Source: Amaranthus tricolor (Eukaryota; Streptophyta; Magnoliopsida; Caryophyllales; Amaranthaceae). Taken from it: a DNA stretch of 64,000 nucleotides. The position numbers and the translations under genes were made by a program. Positions 63,908-64,000 of the stretch are shown here, in pieces (position 1 is the first letter of the stretch; each line of letters opens with the position of its first letter). Location of the stretch: the NCBI RefSeq assembly GCF_026212465.1, contig NC_080049.1, forward strand, positions 10,045,052-10,109,051, in the 5' to 3' direction. The notes under the pieces were generated by a model. It saw only the letters and a program-made list of their open reading frames with translations. It had not been told where the DNA came from and searched no databases.

Positions 63908-64000
63908 ATGTTTGTCCAAGATCTATTTGATTTGGAAGATGATGGATTTGATGAACTAAATGATGAGCTACGCATTTCTGAAGAGGTGTTCTATGGAAAT
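63908..64000 (+). CDS. First coding exon of an unidentified gene, cut by window edge
   Basis: ATG 63908 opens a frame without stops to the last base (31 codons). It is acidic (FDLEDDGFDELNDELRISEE) and less AT-rich than its surroundings. A splice acceptor TTTTTGGCGCAG ends at 63802, so a leader exon probably starts at 63803 after an intron that includes the tandem duplication. Sequence around 60450-60620 could be the first non-coding exon. An in-frame TGA lies upstream of the ATG, supporting this start. Family not recognised. Confidence 0.45.
   Translation, partial: MFVQDLFDLEDDGFDELNDELRISEEVFYGN

Overview
This is a repeat-rich, AT-rich nuclear window from a flowering plant, most likely a eudicot. 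Evidence: plant spliced genes with GT-AG introns, plant-type RNA-binding and kinase genes, En/Spm (CACTA) transposons, Ty1/copia and Ty3/gypsy-type LTRs, Stowaway-like MITEs and long TA microsatellites. I cannot name the species; a Caryophyllales-type genome is only a guess. No prokaryotic genes, CRISPR arrays, rRNA or tRNA genes were recognised.

Layout. (1) 1-7724: the 3' part of an En/Spm (CACTA) element, cut by the window edge. It has lost nearly all of its TNP2 transposase and carries a 2.3 kb solo LTR with a perfect 5-bp target duplication. (2) 7725-10380: AT-rich DNA with a degenerate 'ACCAACTATAATATGTTAAAA' array and a hAT-like remnant. (3) 10.6-16.1 kb: a UBP1-associated protein 2C-like gene on the minus strand (intact 424-aa ORF, TATA box, telo-box, probable 3'-UTR intron starting one base after the stop codon). 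(4) 16.1-21.6 kb: small elements, including a Mutator-like MITE with a 10-bp duplication and a fold-back element. (5) 21.7-28.4 kb: a six-coding-exon protein kinase on the minus strand, closely resembling Arabidopsis CRPK1 (At1g16670). Splicing as I read it gives an uninterrupted 383-aa protein. (6) 29.2-29.7 kb: a second fold-back element. (7) 30213-43315: a complete-ended 13.1 kb CACTA element with 15-bp terminal inverted repeats and a 3-bp AAT duplication. It holds a decayed TNP2 transposase and a second gene (Transposase_24-like region plus a Ulp1/C48-type protease), and is itself hit by an LTR that is hit by a hAT element. (8) 43.3-55 kb: a Stowaway-like MITE and two fused, decayed Ty1/copia elements, with nested hAT and LTR insertions. 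(9) 55-60.4 kb: AT-rich DNA with another hAT element. (10) 60.4-64 kb: a 1456-bp tandem duplication, then what looks like the first coding exon of a plus-strand gene running off the window.

Only the two minus-strand genes (UBA2C-like, CRPK1-like) look like intact functional host genes, with a possible third at the right edge. The rest is mostly transposon sediment, and nesting gives a relative order: CACTA insertion, then LTR, then hAT. I found no convincing new multi-gene system. The most unusual structures are the two CACTA copies: long 3' palindromes whose stems are conserved in form but not in sequence, 168-bp repeat arrays inside a protease intron, and independent TA expansions. Next are the Mutator-like MITE built from 19-bp self-palindromes and the hAT-like elements made of short ACCCG/CCGAC-type runs.
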